Assembly: GCA_029864785.1 (NCBI GenBank) | Contig: JAOTST010000032.1 | Coordinates: forward strand, 1-10,062 | Source of the DNA: Chromatiales bacterium | GTDB taxonomy: Bacteria; Pseudomonadota; Gammaproteobacteria; Thiohalomonadales; Thiohalomonadaceae | DNA length: 10,062 nucleotides | Direction of reading: 5' to 3' | Part shown: piece by piece, positions 6,715 through 10,062 of the stretch | Position numbering within the stretch: position 1 is the first letter of the stretch | Layout: every line of letters begins with the position of its first letter | The notes under the pieces: model-generated | What the model saw: the letters and a program-made list of their open reading frames with translations, nothing else | Databases searched by the model: none | What the model was told of the DNA's origin: nothing | Translations under genes and position numbers: made by a program

Positions 6715-7368
6715 ATGTTTACTGGAATTATTGAGTCGGTTGGTGAAATTTCAGAGCTCCAGCGAGCGGGTAGTGACTATCGTCTCAATATCGCTACAGG
6801 CAAGCTCGATCTCGGTGATCTTAAGTTGGGCGATAGTGTTGCAGTTAATGGGATCTGCCTGACGGTGACACAGCTTACAGGTAGAGGATTTTGGGCCGAT
6901 GTTTCGGCAGAGACAGTTGCCCATTCCACCTTCGCGAGTCAGCAACGTGGTGATCACGTCAATCTGGAAAAGGCCCTAACTTCGACCTCTCGTCTTGGAG
7001 GTCATCTGGTCAGTGGTCATGTTGATGGCGTTGGTAAGGTGACTGCCAAAGAGCCTGTTGGAGGTTCGATCAAATTTACTATTCAGGTCCCTGCTGAGCT
7101 GACACGTTACATCGCCGAGAAGGGGTCGATCACCATCAACGGCATCAGTCTGACGGTTAATCGGGTTGCAGGGGCACAGTTTGAACTTAACATTGTTCCG
7201 CATACACAGGGTGAAACGACTCTCGCGGATCTCAATGTAGGATCACCTGTTAATATTGAGGTTGATCAGATTGCCCGTTACCTTGAGCGATTGCTTCAGG
7301 GAGATTCAGAGGTGCCGAAGACATCGGGTATTAGTGAAAGTTTCCTTGCCCAACACGGGTTTAATTAG
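6715..7368 (+). CDS. ribE: Riboflavin synthase, alpha subunit
   Basis: The 217-residue product begins with the hallmark MFTGIIESVG and has the two tandem lumazine-binding domains of riboflavin synthase. The first (about 1-95) contains LKLGDSVAVNGICLTV. The second (about 96-195) begins GGHLVSGHVDGVGKV and contains the matching KGSITINGISLTV. The enzyme dismutates two molecules of 6,7-dimethyl-8-ribityllumazine, supplied by RibH, to riboflavin and the pyrimidine precursor. It starts directly after the ribD stop, with AGGGG inside the ribD end as binding site, so the two are translationally coupled. The gene is also called ribC in E. coli naming. The 20-odd residues after the second domain are ordinary. 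The 87-base gap to the next gene contains no terminator and no convincing promoter. Confidence 0.96.
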   Translation: MFTGIIESVGEISELQRAGSDYRLNIATGKLDLGDLKLGDSVAVNGICLTVTQLTGRGFWADVSAETVAHSTFASQQRGDHVNLEKALTSTSRLGGHLVSGHVDGVGKVTAKEPVGGSIKFTIQVPAELTRYIAEKGSITINGISLTVNRVAGAQFELNIVPHTQGETTLADLNVGSPVNIEVDQIARYLERLLQGDSEVPKTSGISESFLAQHGFN

Positions 7369-7455
7369 AAAAGTCTGATATTCCCGCCACAGTTGGCCTT
7401 GAAACGGGTACAATATACGGTTCGGTAGTTCGGATTCCTCGCGTAAGAGATAGTT

Positions 7456-8568
7456 ATGCAGCTAAACACAATAGAAGAGATTATTGACGATATTCGCCAA
7501 GGGCGGATGGTTGTTTTGATGGATGATGAAGATCGAGAAAATGAGGGTGACCTTATTATGGCATCTTCAATGATTCGTCCTGACGATATTAATTTTATGG
7601 CGCGTTATGGACGCGGCCTGATCTGTCTGACACTCACCCAGGAGCGCTGTCAGCAGCTTAACCTGCCACTTATGGTGGGCGTGGGGGATAATAGCGATAT
7701 TCACGGTACCAACTTCACCCTCTCGATCGAAGCGGCTGAAGGGGTCACCACCGGCATCTCTGCCTATGACCGTGCCATGACGGTACGTGCTGCCGTGGCT
7801 CCCAATGCCACGCCTAAAGATATCGTACAGCCGGGTCATATTTTCCCGCTGATGGCGAAACAGGGCGGCGTATTGAGCCGCGCAGGTCACACCGAAGCAG
7901 GTTGTGACCTCTCTCGTATTGCTGGACTGGAACCCTCCTCGGTGATTGTCGAGATCCTCAACGAGGATGGCTCGATGGCGCGCCGTCCCGATCTGGAAAA
8001 ATTTGCTCAGAAGCACGGTCTAAAGATTGGCACTGTTGCCGATTTGATCGAGTATCGCCTACAGAATGAGCCGACCGTGGAGCGCGTCTCCGAGTGTGCG
8101 ATGCCAACCGAATATGGTGATTTCCGTCTCTTTGCTTATCGTGACCTACTGAACCATCAGGCACATATTGCTTTAGTGAAGGGTGATGTGAGTGATGGTG
8201 AGCCAGTTATGGTACGAGTTCATTTGCAACAGACGCTGTGCGACATCTTTGCCAACCGTCGCTCTGATTGTGGTTGGCCATTGAGTGATGTGCTCCAAAA
8301 AATTGAAAAAGAGGGACGCGGCATTGTTGTTATTCTTCACCAGAATGAAGATGGTGAAGCGTTGATTGAACAGGTCAAACGTTACGAGTCGATCGATAAG
8401 GATGAAGAGCAGCCCAATAAAGAGCATAAGGATGACCTTTTCACCTACGGTATTGGTGCACAGATATTGCTCGATCATGGGGTGAAGCACATGAAGGTGA
8501 TGAGTGCACCGGTCAAACTGCACGCACTATCTGGTTTCGGGCTTGATGTGGTCGAATACGTTAATTAA
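7456..8568 (+). CDS. ribBX: 3,4-dihydroxy-2-butanone 4-phosphate synthase fused to a degenerate GTP cyclohydrolase II domain (RibBX type)
   Basis: Residues 1-200 are a complete RibB domain: [49 protein letters not shown] and GHTEAGCDL are all present. It makes the four-carbon unit of riboflavin from ribulose 5-phosphate. Residues about 208-370 align with RibA (GTP cyclohydrolase II) but the active site is lost. Of the three zinc cysteines only one remains (C272, in SDCGWPL); the others are Q259 and S270. The QEGR-type loop is replaced by [13 protein letters not shown]. Such hybrids, called RibBX, are known across proteobacteria and have no cyclohydrolase activity, so a separate ribA is expected. 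The binding site is weak (AAGAGA). ribH follows after 17 bases. Many databases label these proteins RibBA; the residue losses argue against bifunctionality. Confidence 0.93.
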   Translation: MQLNTIEEIIDDIRQGRMVVLMDDEDRENEGDLIMASSMIRPDDINFMARYGRGLICLTLTQERCQQLNLPLMVGVGDNSDIHGTNFTLSIEAAEGVTTGISAYDRAMTVRAAVAPNATPKDIVQPGHIFPLMAKQGGVLSRAGHTEAGCDLSRIAGLEPSSVIVEILNEDGSMARRPDLEKFAQKHGLKIGTVADLIEYRLQNEPTVERVSECAMPTEYGDFRLFAYRDLLNHQAHIALVKGDVSDGEPVMVRVHLQQTLCDIFANRRSDCGWPLSDVLQKIEKEGRGIVVILHQNEDGEALIEQVKRYESIDKDEEQPNKEHKDDLFTYGIGAQILLDHGVKHMKVMSAPVKLHALSGFGLDVVEYVN

Positions 8569-8585
8569 TTTAGGGGGAGAAGAGT

Positions 8586-9056
8586 ATGTCAGATATTAAA
8601 GTTATTGAAGGTGGAATGGTTTTAGATGGCAGCCGTTTTGGTATTGTCGTTGGACGCTGGAACAGCTTTGTCGTTGAGCATCTGCTCGAAGGTGCTGTTG
8701 ATACTCTTAAGCGCCACGGAGCTAAAGATGCGGAGATCGAGATTATTCGTGTTCCCGGTGCTTTTGAGATCCCTCTAGTCGCTAAAAAATTAGCCGAGGG
8801 TGGTAAATATGATGCGATTGTTGCACTGGGCGCAGTGATTCGTGGTGGTACGCCACATTTCGAATTTGTCGCAGGGGAGTGCACCAAGGGGCTATCGAAT
8901 GTTTCAATGGAATTCGGAATTCCCGTTGCCTTTGGTGTGCTGACGGTTGACACCATTGAGCAAGCGATTGAGCGCGCCGGTACCAAGGCGGGTAATAAGG
9001 GTGAAGAGGCGACGCTCGCTATTATCGAAATGGTCAACCTGCTTAAGCAGATTTAA
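8586..9056 (+). CDS. ribH: 6,7-dimethyl-8-ribityllumazine synthase
   Basis: The 156-residue product is a normal-length lumazine synthase. It condenses the RibD-derived pyrimidine with the RibB-derived butanone phosphate to give the substrate of RibE, and family members assemble as pentamers or 60-subunit shells. Visible motifs are [12 protein letters not shown] with the substrate-binding tryptophan/asparagine (25-26), the VPGAFEIPL turn (57-64), [16 protein letters not shown] with the catalytic histidine at 91, and [14 protein letters not shown] strong GGGGGAG lies seven to eight bases before the ATG, the best binding site in the cluster, which fits the high subunit number needed. nusB starts ten bases after the stop. 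This ribH-nusB pairing is widespread. Confidence 0.97.
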   Translation: MSDIKVIEGGMVLDGSRFGIVVGRWNSFVVEHLLEGAVDTLKRHGAKDAEIEIIRVPGAFEIPLVAKKLAEGGKYDAIVALGAVIRGGTPHFEFVAGECTKGLSNVSMEFGIPVAFGVLTVDTIEQAIERAGTKAGNKGEEATLAIIEMVNLLKQI

Positions 9057-9066
9057 TCGAATATAA

Positions 9067-9534
9067 ATGTCAAAACCCAACTCCAAACACCTAGCCCGTA
9101 GTTGTGCTCTTCAAGGGCTCTACCAGTGGCAACTCACAGGCAATGACCTGAGTGATATTGATCAGTCGTATGCTGAATTAGTTGCAGGTGAACAGGAGAT
9201 CACCAAGGTTAATCGAGCACTATTTGAGGAGTTATTACATCAAATTCCCGCGCGAGTGACAGAGATTGATGAGGCCTATGAGCCCTTTCTTGATCGCAGT
9301 GCCGAACAGCTAGATACGATTGAGCAGGTGATTTTGCGTATTGGAAGCTATGAACTGCTCTATAAACCAGAGCTACCCTATCGCGTCGCCATCAATGAAG
9401 GGGTTGAACTGGCAAAGGAGTTTGGTGCGGAGCAGAGTCACCGCTATATCAATGGTATTCTCGATAAACTGGCGCAGAAGGTACGTGCTATCGAGGTTGC
9501 TGCCAATAAAAAACAGAGAGCATCCAAGAAGTAG
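9067..9534 (+). CDS. nusB: Transcription antitermination factor NusB
   Basis: The 155-residue, all-helical product has the NusB signatures: HLARSCALQGLYQWQLTG near the N-terminus with the conserved ARxxALQ RNA-binding patch, the central LDTIEQVILRIGSYELLY, then YRVAINEGVELAKEFGAEQSHRYINGILDKLA. NusB binds boxA RNA with NusE (ribosomal protein S10) and supports antitermination in rRNA operons. The C-terminus ends in a lysine-rich tail (NKKQRASKK). No clear ribosome binding site lies in the ten-base gap after ribH, so translation probably depends on termination of ribH nearby. thiL follows after 24 bases. Length and motifs are normal. Confidence 0.96.
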   Translation: MSKPNSKHLARSCALQGLYQWQLTGNDLSDIDQSYAELVAGEQEITKVNRALFEELLHQIPARVTEIDEAYEPFLDRSAEQLDTIEQVILRIGSYELLYKPELPYRVAINEGVELAKEFGAEQSHRYINGILDKLAQKVRAIEVAANKKQRASKK

Positions 9535-9558
9535 GGAACTACTCTGACGGAGTCTTTG

Positions 9559-10062
9559 ATGCCACTCTCAGAATTCTCTATCATCGACCGTTACTTCATC
9601 GCTCCTGCGCGTCCCTGCGCCCGCGAATTTAGTGCAGTCACACCAGGCTTCCTGCCCTCTGGTGACACTAGTACCTCCTGTACGTCGTCCATGCACGTCA
9701 AACGCGATCCAGTTCAAACGGGTAACCTTGTGCTTGGTATCGGTGATGATGCAGCCTTGATTGAACCCCCGTCAGGAGAGGTATTGGCGATATCTGTTGA
9801 CACTCTGGTTGCAGGACGACACTTTCCCGAACAGACTAGCCCCGCCGATATTGGCTATAAGGCTCTTGCTGTTAATTTGAGCGACATGGCTGCGATGGGA
9901 GCCACTCCGCGCTGGGCTACACTCTCGTTGGCGCTGCCAGAGGTTGATGAAGGGTTTTTACAACCTTTTTCCGATCATTTCCTACAGCTGGCGCAACAAT
10001 ATGACGTAGCGCTGATTGGCGGCGATACGGTGCGCGGCCCGCTCACCATCACTGTGCAGATC
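9559..10062 (+). CDS. thiL: Thiamine-monophosphate kinase with an N-terminal in-frame insertion, cut by window edge
   Basis: The frame is open to the right edge (168 codons). ThiL phosphorylates thiamine monophosphate to thiamine diphosphate. Conserved parts seen are the start [13 protein letters not shown], then [10 protein letters not shown] (Mg-ATP site), [28 protein letters not shown] and [14 protein letters not shown]. In E. coli only 11 residues separate RYF from LGIGDD; here there are 45. The extra stretch of about 34 residues is proline-, serine- and cysteine-rich and unlike the family. The ancestral start at 9559 is supported both by the conserved N-terminal sequence and by CGGAG seven bases upstream. 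The frame is kept, so the protein may still work with a surface loop at that place. An internal ATG at 9691 would bypass the insert but has no binding site and would lose the conserved N-terminus. Confidence 0.93.
   Translation, partial: MPLSEFSIIDRYFIAPARPCAREFSAVTPGFLPSGDTSTSCTSSMHVKRDPVQTGNLVLGIGDDAALIEPPSGEVLAISVDTLVAGRHFPEQTSPADIGYKALAVNLSDMAAMGATPRWATLSLALPEVDEGFLQPFSDHFLQLAQQYDVALIGGDTVRGPLTITVQI
9607..9711. repeat. Repeat-like in-frame insertion inside thiL
   Basis: Approximate limits come from comparing with the usual ThiL spacing (about 102 extra bases). Inside it are an inverted repeat CACCAG/CTGGTG (9641-9646 and 9659-9664) and GTAC boxes at 9671-9674 and 9680-9683. TCCTGTACGTC at 9676-9686 matches 3612-3622 before glyA exactly. 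This suggests a dispersed palindromic element that entered without breaking the frame. The exact ends and any target duplication are not visible. Confidence 0.5.

Noticed and set aside
7369..7455. Possible FMN riboswitch before the ribBX gene
   Set aside because: The gap is only 87 bases, too short for the FMN aptamer plus expression platform, and no conserved stems are seen. TACAAT near 7409 lacks a properly spaced -35 element, so no promoter is called either.
8570..9037. Long minus-strand open frame opposite ribH
   Set aside because: It is antisense to a complete lumazine synthase, with low-complexity serine/proline composition typical of shadow frames.

Overview
The window looks like chromosomal DNA from a gammaproteobacterium, probably one with sulfur-oxidation chemistry. 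Two things suggest this. The right half has the classical gammaproteobacterial order glyA-nrdR-ribD-ribE-ribBA/X-ribH-nusB-thiL. The left half has a tusA-dsrE2 pair, which in sulfur oxidisers such as Allochromatium vinosum sits behind a rhodanese gene. The genus cannot be fixed from the sequence alone.

Layout. Positions 1-859 (minus strand) hold the N-terminal part of a BepA-like periplasmic M48 metalloprotease, cut by the window edge. Divergent from it, 1011-1310 holds a previously unlabelled relic: a single-domain rhodanese broken by two in-frame stops but still in one frame from start to end. It is followed by a good sigma-70-type promoter, tusA (1524-1757), dsrE2 (1796-2266) and a strong terminator. 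Next comes a stand-alone gene for a secreted 310-residue protein I do not recognise (2468-3400), with its own terminator. Positions 3451-3665 are a repeat-rich intergenic stretch with two degenerate copies of one motif. From 3806 to the end all genes run in the plus direction with very short gaps.

How the genes work together. TusA and DsrE2 are cytoplasmic sulfur-relay proteins; the rhodanese would have loaded them, and its decay suggests another sulfurtransferase now supplies the sulfur. GlyA makes glycine and one-carbon units, NrdR represses ribonucleotide reductase genes, and RibD, RibB(A/X), RibH and RibE cover the riboflavin pathway except GTP cyclohydrolase II. The C-terminal half of the RibBA-like protein has lost two of the three zinc cysteines and the conserved arginine-containing loop of cyclohydrolase II, so it is a RibBX-type protein and a separate ribA is expected elsewhere. 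NusB (antitermination) and ThiL (thiamine monophosphate kinase) end the cluster.

The most unusual points are the rhodanese relic, an in-frame insertion of about 34 codons near the start of thiL that looks repeat-derived, the repeat region before glyA, and the uncharacterised secreted protein. I saw no CRISPR array, rRNA, tRNA, transposase or phage gene, and no riboswitch.
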